A stretch of DNA of 64,000 nt from CAIVVT01 sp963838205 (lineage in GTDB: Bacteria > Acidobacteriota > Terriglobia > Bryobacterales > Bryobacteraceae): the NCBI GenBank assembly GCA_963838205.1, contig CAWIQF010000006.1:176284-240283 (forward strand), read 5' to 3'. A program made the translations under genes and the position numbers. Every line of letters starts with the position of its first letter. Position 1 is the first letter of the stretch. Positions 14,991 through 23,195 of this stretch are shown here, one piece after another. A model generated the notes under the pieces. That model did no database searches. It saw only the letters and a list, made by a program, of their open reading frames with translations, and was not told where the DNA came from.

Positions 14991-15476
14991 GTGAGGATTC
15001 TGGGCATCGACTGCGGCTCGCATCTCACCGGCTACGGCGTGATCGAGACCGGTTCGCCGCGCCATCTGCTGGTGGAAGCGGGCGTGGTCAAGACCAATCT
15101 GAAGGATGCGTTTCCGGAGCGGCTGCTGACCATCGCCACCGCGTTGCGCGAGGTCGTGGGCCGCTGCGCGCCCGACGAAGCGGCCGTGGAAGAGACCTTC
15201 CAATCGGTGAATGCCGCCAGCGCCATCAAGCTGACCGAGGTGCGCGGCGCCGTGTTGCTGGTGCTGGCCGAGGCCGGATTGAAAGTCGGCGAATACAGTC
15301 CGGCGCGTATCAAACTGGCCGTCACGGGCAACGGCAGAGCGGATAAGGAGCAGGTGCAGTGGATGGTGCGGAGCCTTTTAAACCTGGCGCAACCGGTGGC
15401 GTCTTTCGATGCCTCGGATGCCGTGGCCGTGGCTCTGTGCCACGCCGCCTCGCGCGCCACGGCGGTGTTGCGATGA
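14991..15476 (+). CDS. ruvC: Holliday junction resolvase RuvC
   Basis: A 161-residue endonuclease that cuts Holliday junctions with RuvAB. All four catalytic acids are present: Asp7 (GIDCGS), Glu67 (AAVEETF), Asp140 and Asp143 (FDASDAVAVALCHA). Phe70, next to the active site, is also kept. The start is GTG at 14991, which gives the normal N-terminus RILGIDCG. It lies 57 bases after yebC. ruvA and ruvB are not adjacent; instead two secreted-protein genes follow. Confidence 0.96.
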   Translation: MRILGIDCGSHLTGYGVIETGSPRHLLVEAGVVKTNLKDAFPERLLTIATALREVVGRCAPDEAAVEETFQSVNAASAIKLTEVRGAVLLVLAEAGLKVGEYSPARIKLAVTGNGRADKEQVQWMVRSLLNLAQPVASFDASDAVAVALCHAASRATAVLR

Positions 15477-15495
15477 AGGTCCGGGAAGTGTTGCC

Positions 15496-16155
15496 ATGAG
15501 CGCGCCGCGGCTGCACCGCCTGCGGCTGGCTCTCGCGGCGGCGCTCCTGTTCGCGGGGCCGGCCCTGCTCGCCGCCGGCGAGCCGCGCCTGGTGCTCTCT
15601 AAGCGTTTCCCCGGCAGCCGTCCCGAATTCGTCGAACTGCGCATCGCCCAGGACGGCCAGGTGGAGTACCGCGAGACTCCAGCGGAAGAGCCGCTGCGCG
15701 TTCGTCTCACGGCCGCTGAAACGCAGGCCGTGTTCGACATCGCCCGCAAGTGCGACCGCTTCCGCCGCCCGCTCGAATCCGGCCTGAAAGTCGCGCGCAT
15801 GGGCGAAAAGCTGTTCCGCTGGGAGGAAGGCGACCAGCAATTCGAGGTGCGCTTCAATTTCACGCAGGACCTGGACGGAAAGGCGATGCAGGATTGGTAC
15901 GAGCGCATCGTGGAATCCGAAATGCTCCTCATCGATCTCGAACGCACCGCGAAATACGACCACCTGGGCGTGAACCAGTCGCTGCTGGAACTCGAGGCCG
16001 CATACGATAACAAGCGCCTCGTGGCGCTGGACCAATTCCTGCCGCTGCTCGATCGCATCGCCAAGAATGAGACGTACATGCACATGGCACGCGAGCGCGC
16101 CGCCACGCTGGCCGAGACGTTCCGTGGCGCTCAGGCGCCCAAGGCGACCCCATGA
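15496..16155 (+). CDS. Secreted protein of unknown function
   Basis: A 219-residue exported protein. The ATG at 15496 gives a clean signal peptide (basic start RLHRLRLALAAALLFAGPALLAAG). The mature part begins 'EPRLVLSKRFPGSRPEFVELRIAQDGQVEY', a mixed beta/alpha segment, and ends in long charged helices. No catalytic motif is recognised. The stop overlaps the ATG of the next gene (ATGA), so it is translationally coupled to the TlpA-like protein and may work with it at the envelope. The gene follows ruvC by 19 bases. Confidence 0.75.
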   Translation: MSAPRLHRLRLALAAALLFAGPALLAAGEPRLVLSKRFPGSRPEFVELRIAQDGQVEYRETPAEEPLRVRLTAAETQAVFDIARKCDRFRRPLESGLKVARMGEKLFRWEEGDQQFEVRFNFTQDLDGKAMQDWYERIVESEMLLIDLERTAKYDHLGVNQSLLELEAAYDNKRLVALDQFLPLLDRIAKNETYMHMARERAATLAETFRGAQAPKATP

Positions 16156-17471
16156 CCCCGCCTTTGCGCTTCGTCCTGGGAACCCTGCTGGCGCTCGCGC
16201 CGGCCGTGGCCCAGCCAGCTCAAGCCTCCGCCCCGCCGGCCAAAGCTCCTGCGGCGAACCAGAGTCCGGCAGCTCGCACGGCCGACCTCGACGCCCGGCT
16301 GGATGAGGAATTGAACGCCACCGGCGGCAATCGCAGCGACATCGTCTCCGTTCTTGAAAAGCACCTCCAGCTGCATCCCGATTGCCCCAAGCACAAGGAA
16401 ATCATCGGCCTTCTGGCGCAACTGGCGGTGGACGGGAAGGACCGCCAGCGGCAGCTCAAATACGGTCCCGAGGCGATCGAGAACGGCAGCCGCGATCCGC
16501 ACCTGCTGCAGTTTGTCACGCGCGAACTGCTCGATCGCGACGACGCGCAGAGTAAAGCCCTGGCGCTCAAGTATGCGCTGTTGCTGATCCCGCTGCTGCG
16601 CACCGAAATCAAGACCCGGCTCGCCGCGACGGTCTATGAGCCCGGCCAGGGCAAGCGTCTGGACGAGACCGAGTTCGCGCTAAAGGAGGCCCTGGTCTAC
16701 CAGGCTCGTGCGCTGGACCGGCTGGGCAGGAATGAGGAAGCGCTCAAGCCGGCCGCTGAAGCCTGGGAAATCCAGCCGTCGCTCGACGCGGCGCTCGAGC
16801 GCGCCCGGGTGCTGGAGCGCCTGGGCCGCTATTCGGAAGCCCTCGATGCGACGGCCGAGGCATTCGTCGTCGAGGACGAACGAGCCGAGAGCGCGGAGCG
16901 GCAGCACGCCCGCGAGCACATGGACGAGCTGGCCGCCAAGGCCAATGTCAACGATCCGTCCGCGCGCGTTCTGCCGGCCTGGGACCGCACCCGTCCGCTG
17001 ATGGAGGCGCGCCGGCTGCGCTTGCGGAACTTCGACCCCAACAACTCCGCCATGTTGCCGCTCGAGTTCACTCTCACCCGGCTCGAGGGCGGCCAACTCG
17101 CTATGAGCAGCCTCAAAGGCAAGGTCGTGGTGCTCGATTTCTGGGCCACCTGGTGCGGACCGTGCCGCGTCCAGCATCCGCTGTACGAGCAGGTCAAGCA
17201 GAGGTTCAAGGACAACCCCGACGTGATCTTCCTAGACGTCAACACGGACGAGGACCGCTCGCTGGTGAAGCCCTTCCTGCAGCGCCAGAAGTGGTCCCAA
17301 GAGGTCGTATACGACGATGGGCTGGGCGGCTTCTTCCGCCTCTCCTCGATTCCGACCACGGTCGTACTCAACCGCCGCGGCGAGGTGCAGAGCCGCATGC
17401 CCGGCTTTGTCCCCGAGCGCTTCGTCAACATGTTGACGGAGCGCATCGGCAGCGCGCTGTCCGAGAAGTGA
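16152..17471 (+). CDS. Secreted TPR-thioredoxin (TlpA-like) protein
   Basis: A 439-residue periplasmic protein. After a signal peptide (about 1-25) comes an Ala/Pro-rich linker, then helical repeats of tetratricopeptide type (about 80-250, for example 'ALVYQARALDRLGRNEEALKPAAEAW'). A C-terminal thioredoxin-like domain (about 300-439) has the redox motif W334-C335-G336-P337-C338 in 'VVVLDFWATWCGPC' and the cis-proline region 'SSIPTTVVLNRRGE'. It probably handles thiol-disulfide exchange on exported substrates. It starts inside the stop of the preceding gene. Confidence 0.88.
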   Translation: MTPPLRFVLGTLLALAPAVAQPAQASAPPAKAPAANQSPAARTADLDARLDEELNATGGNRSDIVSVLEKHLQLHPDCPKHKEIIGLLAQLAVDGKDRQRQLKYGPEAIENGSRDPHLLQFVTRELLDRDDAQSKALALKYALLLIPLLRTEIKTRLAATVYEPGQGKRLDETEFALKEALVYQARALDRLGRNEEALKPAAEAWEIQPSLDAALERARVLERLGRYSEALDATAEAFVVEDERAESAERQHAREHMDELAAKANVNDPSARVLPAWDRTRPLMEARRLRLRNFDPNNSAMLPLEFTLTRLEGGQLAMSSLKGKVVVLDFWATWCGPCRVQHPLYEQVKQRFKDNPDVIFLDVNTDEDRSLVKPFLQRQKWSQEVVYDDGLGGFFRLSSIPTTVVLNRRGEVQSRMPGFVPERFVNMLTERIGSALSEK

Positions 17472-17474
17472 CCT

Positions 17475-18671
17475 ATGGTTTTCCGGCGCATCGTGTGGAT
17501 CGTTCTCGACAGTCTGGGCATCGGCGCAATGCCCGACTGGAAGGCTTTCGGCGATCCCGAGCCCGGCGATACGCTGGGCCATATCGCCGCTTTGCGTCCG
17601 CTGAAGATGCCCAATTTCGCCGCGCTGGGCCTGGCCAATATCCGCTCCTTCGAGCAGTTTCCAGCCGCGACGCGGCCGCTCGGCTGTTTTGGACGGTCGG
17701 CTCTGGCCTCGCCTGGGAAAGACACCACGACCGGGCATTGGGAGATGGCCGGCGTCATTCTGGAGCGGCCCTTCCCGCTCTATCCGCGCGGCTTTCCGGC
17801 CGAGTGGATGGCCGAATTCGAGCGCCGCATCGGGCGCGGCACGCTGGGCAACCAGGCGGCCTCGGGCACCGCGATCATCGAGCAGTTGGGCGCCGAGCAC
17901 ATGGCGACGCGCCAGCCGATCGTCTACACCTCCGCCGACAGCGTGTTTCAGATCGCGGCGCATGAGGACGTGATCCCGCTCGCGGATCTATACCGCTACT
18001 GCGAGATCGCCCGCGATCTGCTGCGCGGCGAGCACGAGGTGGGGCGCGTCATCGCGCGGCCTTTCGTGGGCCAGCCGGGCCACTTCCAGCGCACCGCCAA
18101 CCGGCATGATTACGCCGTCCCGCCGCCCGAGGGCATGCTGCTCGACCGTCTGGCCGAGGCCGGCATCCAGGTGTGGGGCGTGGGCAAAATCGCGGACATC
18201 TTCCTCGGCCGCGGCATCGAACGGTCGTTGAAAACCACCAGCAACGCCGACGGCATGGCGCGGACTCTCGAGGCGATGCGCGGGCTCGACCGCGGATTGA
18301 TCTGGGTCAACCTGGTGGACTTCGATATGCTCTACGGGCACCGCAACGACGCCGCGGGCTATGCCCGGGCGCTGGAGGAAGTCGACGCCTGGCTGCCCCG
18401 ATTGTTCGGCGCGCTCGGCGCCGGCGACTTGGTCATCTTCACCGCCGATCACGGCTGCGACCCGACCACCCGTGGCACCGACCATACCCGGGAATACGTG
18501 CCCGTCCTGGCGTACGGGCGCAACACACCTGCCGGCGTGGACCTGTGGACCCGGCAGAGCCTGGCCGACATGGGCGCGACCATCGCCGACAACTTCGAGC
18601 TTGCTCCGGGGCCGGGAACCAGCTTCCTCGACCGCATCAGCCGCTACGGTCATGTCTCGCAGATTCTTTGA
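17475..18671 (+). CDS. deoB: Phosphopentomutase
   Basis: A 398-residue member of the alkaline-phosphatase superfamily that interconverts (deoxy)ribose 1- and 5-phosphate in nucleoside salvage. Metal ligands and the phosphate-carrying threonine are visible: VLDSLGIGAMPD at the N-terminus, 'GKDTTTGHWEM' near residue 80, 'NLVDFDMLYGHRND' and the C-terminal 'FTADHGCDPTTRGTDHTREYVP'. The length fits DeoB. It follows the TlpA-like gene by three bases, so it is probably co-transcribed with it, although the functions do not obviously match. Confidence 0.95.
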   Translation: MVFRRIVWIVLDSLGIGAMPDWKAFGDPEPGDTLGHIAALRPLKMPNFAALGLANIRSFEQFPAATRPLGCFGRSALASPGKDTTTGHWEMAGVILERPFPLYPRGFPAEWMAEFERRIGRGTLGNQAASGTAIIEQLGAEHMATRQPIVYTSADSVFQIAAHEDVIPLADLYRYCEIARDLLRGEHEVGRVIARPFVGQPGHFQRTANRHDYAVPPPEGMLLDRLAEAGIQVWGVGKIADIFLGRGIERSLKTTSNADGMARTLEAMRGLDRGLIWVNLVDFDMLYGHRNDAAGYARALEEVDAWLPRLFGALGAGDLVIFTADHGCDPTTRGTDHTREYVPVLAYGRNTPAGVDLWTRQSLADMGATIADNFELAPGPGTSFLDRISRYGHVSQIL

Positions 18672-18690
18672 CAATCACCGGCCATTCACC

Positions 18691-18832
18691 GTGGCGGCAG
18701 GCACGTGGCGCAGGCACGTGGCGCAGGCATGTGGCGCAGGCATGTAGCGCAGACCCGTGGCGCAGGCATGTGGCGCAGGCATGTAGCGCAGACCCGTGGC
18801 GCAGACCCGTGGCGTAGGCACTCGTGCCTGCC
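18691..18832. repeat. 13-base tandem repeat after deoB
   Basis: Ten units of 13-14 bases, from GTGGCGGCAGGCAC at 18691 to GTGGCGTAGGCAC at 18809. They alternate between GTGGCGCAGGCAT and GTAGCGCAGACCC types. The array ends in a small inverted repeat (GGCACTCGTGCC). It lies 20 bases downstream of the deoB stop and holds no gene. Confidence 0.9.
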
Positions 18833-18960
18833 GCGTCGACACTCGTGTTGACGCTCGGCCGGCGTTGTCAATTCTTGACTGAGACACTGCACTAATACTA
18901 AGTTGCAGAAGTTGGGGTATCAAACCGCTCGCCTACGCGCGCAGCTCCATGACGGCGTCA

Positions 18961-19003
18961 GAGCCGCGAGCTTCAGAGCCGCGACCGTAAGGGAGTCGGT
19001 AAC
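18961..19003. repeat. REP-like GAGCCGCGACC repeat, cluster 3
   Basis: GAGCCGCGAGCTTCAGAGCC followed by GCGACCGTAAGGGAGTCGGTAAC, a member of the same dispersed family as 5885-6057. The rest of 18833-19198 shows no gene. Confidence 0.7.
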
Positions 19004-19198
19004 AGAACTTCCGCATCAGCCGCTAGGCGGCGCCCAATCCTCAGCCTCAATGCGGCTTCGACCTTTCAGGTCGTCCCCGTGTTCATAAATCCAAATAGCG
19101 CATCGCAAGCACCAAACTACTGGTTGAAAACCACCAGCCCGGTGAATCGCGGCCAAGGCGATCCGAAACATCGACAAGTGTTTTCAAACGCTTAGCGT

Positions 19199-19214
19199 TG
19201 GCACCTATATTGCA
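19199..19214 (+). promoter_or_regulatory. Sigma-54 (RpoN)-type promoter
   Basis: TGGCAC at 19199-19204 and TTGCA at 19210-19214 are separated by five bases, so the GG and GC doublets are exactly 12 bases apart, as required for -24/-12 promoters. Transcription would begin near 19225, 14 bases before the ATG of the Gly/Tyr-rich protein. No bound activator site was identified upstream. Confidence 0.5.
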
Positions 19215-19238
19215 TGTTCTCTGGCGAGGTTCATTCCA

Positions 19239-19676
19239 ATGCGTAAACTCGTCGTCCTGTTGGTGTGGTTGACATTGGCGGCAACCTGCTTCGCCCAGAG
19301 CCGCAGTGGCGGACGCGGCGGTTACGCCGGTGGACATAGCTCGGCCGTCGGCCGGAGCTACGGAGGCGGCCATGGAGGCGGCTATGGAGGCGGCTACGGC
19401 GGCGGCGGCTACGGGACCGGCTACCGCGGAGCGTCTTACGGCTATCGCGGCGGATATGGTTACGGTCGAATGGGGGTCGGGTTATCTTTCGGCCCCGGTT
19501 ATGGCTATGGCTACGGATCGTATTACGGGCCTTCGTACTACGGACCTTCGTATTACGGGCCTGCGTATTATCCGCCTTATCCCTACTATTCACGCGGCTA
19601 TGGGTATAGGACCTCCTATATGGTGCCGGGGCCGCGAATGGGCGTAGTCGTCGGCGGGCGTCGAGGTTACCGCTAA
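19239..19676 (+). CDS. Gly/Tyr-rich low-complexity secreted protein
   Basis: A 145-residue exported protein with a signal peptide ending at about residue 19 (LTLAATCFA-QS). The mature chain is almost entirely Gly, Tyr, Ser, Arg and Pro: GGY/GYGG units first (about 25-75), then repeated 'YYGPS' units (about 92-110) and a basic 'GGRRGYR' end. Such composition occurs in surface, adhesive or stress-related envelope proteins, but no function can be assigned. The gene has a good sigma-54-like promoter and lies alone. Codon use is ordinary for the window. Confidence 0.75.
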   Translation: MRKLVVLLVWLTLAATCFAQSRSGGRGGYAGGHSSAVGRSYGGGHGGGYGGGYGGGGYGTGYRGASYGYRGGYGYGRMGVGLSFGPGYGYGYGSYYGPSYYGPSYYGPAYYPPYPYYSRGYGYRTSYMVPGPRMGVVVGGRRGYR

Positions 19677-19680
19677 AAAG

Positions 19681-19714
19681 CCGGTAAACCGGGACAGCCG
19701 GTAAACCGGGACAG
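19681..19714. repeat. Two tandem 17-base repeats
   Basis: CCGGTAAACCGGGACAG occurs twice in direct succession immediately after the Gly/Tyr-rich gene. CCGGTAAACCGG is itself nearly palindromic. Confidence 0.85.
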
Positions 19715-19751
19715 CGGTGAGAGATGAAGCTTTCGCTTCACTCGGAAGCAT

Positions 19752-19802
19752 GAAAATGCCCGATTTCCGCACGTTTGGAATCAGCGGCTTATGGGCATTT
19801 TC
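19752..19802. terminator. Possible bidirectional terminator between convergent genes
   Basis: GAAAATGCCC (19752-19761) and GGGCATTTTC (19793-19802) form a perfect 10-bp inverted repeat with A/T at the outer ends, 31 bases apart. A smaller hairpin TGAAGC-TTTC-GCTTCA precedes it at 19724-19739. The position between convergent genes fits termination on both strands. Confidence 0.45.
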
Positions 19803-19917
19803 GAGAGAGTATCCGCAAAGCCCAATTACAGCCGATCCGGCTGCTGAAACAGCGTCGGATTTCGAGTTCTGATGCAGCGGGCTGGCGCGAACGCAGCGGG
19901 TGAACCGCGCGTTGCCC

Positions 19918-21540
19918 TCAGTGCCGATTCCGTTCGCGCATCTCGAAGAGCCGGATGGCAGGCGCTTGCGGCGAAGGGACGTATTCCATCACCGCGCCTT
20001 GCTGGCGCAGCTTCGCGACCAGCTTCGAGACGGCAATCTCCTGCACCGGCGTGCCGCCCGATATAGCGAGAGAAGCGGCGATGCCGGCGGCCTGGCCGAG
20101 GATCATGTATTGCGGTTCCATGCGGGCCGAGGAGTAGGCCACGTGGGAGGCCGAGAAGGCCACTGGAACCAGCAGGTTAGCCGCCTCGGCCCGCTTCGGC
20201 AGCATGATCCGGTAGGGCAGTTGGTAGGGCTTCACTTCCACCTGCATATCGCCCTCGTTGCGCACGAAACCGCGCGCATCGACAATCCGCTCCACGTTGT
20301 GCGAATCGCTGTTGTAGGAGCCCATGCCGACCGGGTCGGGCTTGGTCAACTCGGTCTGCAGGTCCTTCTGGACCAGGACGTATTCGCCGAGCATGCGGCG
20401 CGATTCGCGGATATAGAGCTGGCGCGGCCAGTTGCCGGAATCGGTGAATTCGTCGCGGCACAGGCCCCAGCCGTTCAGCTCCTGGCGTAGCGCCGCCGGG
20501 ACCTGCGGGTCGCTCGCGAGGAAGTAGAAAAAGCCCTGGACGTAGTCCTTATGCTCCTGCCAAATCAGCGCTTTACGGGCGTAGCTGGCGTCGGGATAAT
20601 CCCAACTGCCGCCGATGAAATCGGTGGAGAATGCGCCATTGTTGTTGATGTCGGCCTTGCCGTTGGGGATGCGGTCGACTTTGATGACGGAATCGAGCAC
20701 CGGCACGCGGCCCTCGGAGGCCACGCGCGCCGCGAGCAGGCGCGCAAACAGCGCGTAGCGCCGCGGATCGTAACCCTCCGGCGGCGCGAAAGCGACGCGG
20801 TTTTCCGCCACTTCGGCGAAGCACATGCGGAAGTTATACGCCTGCACGGCTTTATCGGCGGTGCCGGGAGCCAGCAGGCTGCGCGTCGAGATCTCTCTCA
20901 GCAGTTTCCCCTCGGCATCCTTGGCCGGGACATCGACCAGGAACTGGTGAAAGGGCGTGCGCGCGCGGACCCCGGCCAGGGTCTCACCGTATTGCGCGCT
21001 GCCCTCCCGGCCGTAGGTGTAGGCTACCCCTGCCTGGGCCATCAGGTCGCCCTCGTAACTGCTGTCGATAAAGATCTTAGCGGTGAAGGCTGCGCCGTTT
21101 TCCAGACGGATTTCCTGAATCTCGCGGCCGCGCTTCAGGACGCCGTCCTTCTCGCGCAGACGGTGGTTCAGGAAGATCGCGACGCCGGATTCCTTCAGCA
21201 TCTCCAGCAGAATCGCCTCGCCGACGTGCGGTTCGACGTACCATGCGGCTTCGTTGCCGTAGCGCTCTATGCCGTAGTGGCGGCCGACGCGGAGATAGAA
21301 CTCGAAGGCGTAGCCGCCAATGACCTCTTTCTTGCCGAAGTCGGTGAGCCCGAGACCGCCGGAAACCATTCCACCAATGTGGGTTGTGGGTTCTAGCAGC
21401 GCGGTTTTCAGGCCTTCGCGGGCGGCGCTGACCGCGGCGATAGCGCCGCCGGCGGTTCCGCCATAAACCACGACATCGAAGCGCTGCGGAGCCCCGAAAG
21501 AGGCCACGGCGAGGGAAACGGACAGGATCAGAGTGCGCAT
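19918..21540 (-). CDS. Secreted FAD-dependent oxidoreductase (FAD_oxidored family)
   Basis: A 540-residue protein with a short signal peptide (LILSVSLAVASFGA) and a Rossmann dinucleotide motif just after it: 'FDVVVYGGTAGGAIAAVSAAREG' (about 22-44), then 'THIGGMVSGGLGLTDFG', the characteristic second motif of this family. The C-terminal 'EPQYMILGQAAGIAASLAI' closes the FAD site. Members are common in Acidobacteria and Planctomycetes near sugar-degradation genes. The substrate is unknown. Nothing adjacent on the same strand suggests an operon. Confidence 0.85.
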   Translation of the reverse strand: MRTLILSVSLAVASFGAPQRFDVVVYGGTAGGAIAAVSAAREGLKTALLEPTTHIGGMVSGGLGLTDFGKKEVIGGYAFEFYLRVGRHYGIERYGNEAAWYVEPHVGEAILLEMLKESGVAIFLNHRLREKDGVLKRGREIQEIRLENGAAFTAKIFIDSSYEGDLMAQAGVAYTYGREGSAQYGETLAGVRARTPFHQFLVDVPAKDAEGKLLREISTRSLLAPGTADKAVQAYNFRMCFAEVAENRVAFAPPEGYDPRRYALFARLLAARVASEGRVPVLDSVIKVDRIPNGKADINNNGAFSTDFIGGSWDYPDASYARKALIWQEHKDYVQGFFYFLASDPQVPAALRQELNGWGLCRDEFTDSGNWPRQLYIRESRRMLGEYVLVQKDLQTELTKPDPVGMGSYNSDSHNVERIVDARGFVRNEGDMQVEVKPYQLPYRIMLPKRAEAANLLVPVAFSASHVAYSSARMEPQYMILGQAAGIAASLAISGGTPVQEIAVSKLVAKLRQQGAVMEYVPSPQAPAIRLFEMRERNRH

Positions 21541-21644
21541 GAGCCGGGATTTCGGTGGGGTCTTCCGGGCTCACGGCGATTATACAACCTGCTGCCGGAC
21601 GGGCGCGGAGGCCGCGTTTTTCACTTCACAAGCGTTCTACGCCG

Positions 21645-21757
21645 TGCGGCGCGCGCACTTCAACCGGCGACACACCGTGTTTCACGCGGGGGCAACACGG
21701 TTTTTACCGTGCTTTTTGCGTTTCCGTGTATCTATGGTTTTCTAAAGGACTTATCGA
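21645..21757. repeat. Dispersed CGGTG-phased repeat, copy 2 (inverted)
   Basis: Read on the minus strand it gives TAAGTCCTTTAGAAAACC, then ACGCAAAAAGCACGG and TAAAAACCGTGTTG, matching 3908-3970. It lies between the divergent starts and ends of the FAD oxidoreductase and methyltransferase genes and has no gene. Confidence 0.7.
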
Positions 21758-21787
21758 AACTACGTCGTGCTGTTGGCAGAGAAAAAA

Positions 21788-22468
21788 TCACTCTGTTTTG
21801 ACGCCGTTTCCCGGCTTGCGCAGCCACAGGTAGCAGTGGTTACCGAGGCGCTCGGCGCGCTCGGTTCGGAGCAGCCAGCGGTCGAGATAGCGCAGTGGAA
21901 ACAGCAGCCAGCCGAGGGTGAAATGGGCGGCGGCGCGCCACCAGCGACAGGGCAGCAGGAGCTTCCCAAACTCGAGTGTAAAGACGATCCAGGTGGCGGC
22001 CGGGCCGGTGCGCCAGCCCGCGGCGACAACTTCGAGATTCCCGGCTAGCAGCCGCAAACCGGCGGGCGTAAAGCGGCGGTAGTCCTCGGGATAACGATGG
22101 TAGGGATGGCAGAAGGGCACGACCAGATGGGCATAGCCGCCGGGGGCGAGCACGCGCTGGATTTCCTGAACGACGCGCGCGGGATCGACGACGTGTTCGA
22201 GCACGGCATCGCATTCGACGCGCGTGAACAGGGCATCGGCAAACGGCAGTGCCTGCGCGTCGGCCTGCAAGTCGACGCCGGGCATCGCGAGGAGATCGAG
22301 ATTGACGTAGCCGGGGACGCGGCGGCGCGCGCCGCCGATATAGAGGTTCCAGCGGCCGAGGGGAAAGTCGAGCGGCTCCCGGGGATTGGACCAGAAGGGC
22401 GCGGGCGGCTCGAGCAGGCGGCGCAGGCGCTCAGCGAAGGGCAGAGGTAATCTCCCGGGCCCGATCAT
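21788..22468 (-). CDS. Class I SAM-dependent methyltransferase (type 11)
   Basis: A 226-residue methyltransferase. The fold signature is 'GYVNLDLLAMPGVDLQADAQALPFAD' (strand with the acidic residue), 'VECDAVLEHVVDPARVVQEIQRVLAPGGYAHLVVPF' and 'YRRFTPAGLRLLAG'. The usual glycine-rich motif I is weak (LYIGGARRRVPGY), as in several glycan-linked members. The C-terminus has hydrophobic and arginine-rich segments that may touch the membrane. It starts 38 bases inside the end of the upstream aldolase gene, so it is the third gene of a bshC-aldolase-methyltransferase operon. The acceptor is unknown. Confidence 0.8.
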   Translation of the reverse strand: MIGPGRLPLPFAERLRRLLEPPAPFWSNPREPLDFPLGRWNLYIGGARRRVPGYVNLDLLAMPGVDLQADAQALPFADALFTRVECDAVLEHVVDPARVVQEIQRVLAPGGYAHLVVPFCHPYHRYPEDYRRFTPAGLRLLAGNLEVVAAGWRTGPAATWIVFTLEFGKLLLPCRWWRAAAHFTLGWLLFPLRYLDRWLLRTERAERLGNHCYLWLRKPGNGVKTE

Positions 22469-23195
22469 GGAGCATCATCACCTCGTTGCTGCAGCCCAGG
22501 AAGAGCATGCCGCGGTCGCGCCAAAACTTGGCCACGGCGAGGTCGCGGTTCTGGATGCCGGGGGCGACGGAGTGGCGGCGGCAGGAGTCGATAATGCGCT
22601 CGACGGCGGCGACGAGCAGCGGGTTCTGGAATTCGCCGGGGATGCCCAGGCTAATGGAAAGATCGACGGGGCCGACCATGACGGCGTCAATGTGCGCGAC
22701 CGAGAGCAGTTCGTCGCAGGCCTCGACGGCGCGGCGGGTTTCGATCTGCAGCACGGCCATGGTGTGGGCATTGCAGTGCTCGATAATCTGCGGAATCGAG
22801 ACTTTTTCAAAGTCGAAATTGAATGCGCCGATGCCGCAGCCGCGAATGCCGACGGGCGGGAATTTGGTCCAGCTCACGGCCTTCTCCAGCAACTCGGGCG
22901 ACTCGACGCGCGGGAAAATGACGCCCTCGGCGCCGCAATCGAGGGCGCGCGCGACGAGCGCGTATTGCAGATCGGCGACGCGCACGATGGGGCTGATGCC
23001 GGTGCGCACGGCGAGGGCGGCGAGGTCCTGGATGGTTTCGAGGTCGAAGTTGCCGTGCTCGGTGTCGAGGAAGGCCCAGTCGAAGCCGGCGGCGGCGAGG
23101 GTGCGAAGGGCGTCGGGCGAACGGAATTGCCAGAAGCCGCAACCGAGTTGGACGCGGCCTTCGCGGAGAGCTTGTTTAACGGTGTTGGGTTTCAT
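22431..23195 (-). CDS. HpcH/HpaI-type class II aldolase
   Basis: A 254-residue pyruvate aldolase of the HpaI/2-keto-3-deoxyrhamnonate aldolase group, which splits or forms 2-keto acids with a divalent metal. Motifs: 'GFDWAFLDTEHGNFDLETIQ', 'PIVRVADLQYALVARALDCGAEGVIFPRVES', the metal Glu in 'VLQIETRRAVE' and the metal Asp in 'VMVGPVDLSISLGI'. The natural substrate cannot be told from sequence. The ATG overlaps the bshC stop by four bases (ATGA), so it is translationally coupled, although no known role in bacillithiol synthesis exists for this family. Confidence 0.88.
   Translation of the reverse strand: MKPNTVKQALREGRVQLGCGFWQFRSPDALRTLAAAGFDWAFLDTEHGNFDLETIQDLAALAVRTGISPIVRVADLQYALVARALDCGAEGVIFPRVESPELLEKAVSWTKFPPVGIRGCGIGAFNFDFEKVSIPQIIEHCNAHTMAVLQIETRRAVEACDELLSVAHIDAVMVGPVDLSISLGIPGEFQNPLLVAAVERIIDSCRRHSVAPGIQNRDLAVAKFWRDRGMLFLGCSNEVMMLHDRAREITSALR

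Noticed and set aside
18691..18832. CRISPR array
   Set aside because: The 13-base units are directly adjacent with no unique spacers, and no cas gene is present. The 69-bp and 11-bp arrays fail the same test.
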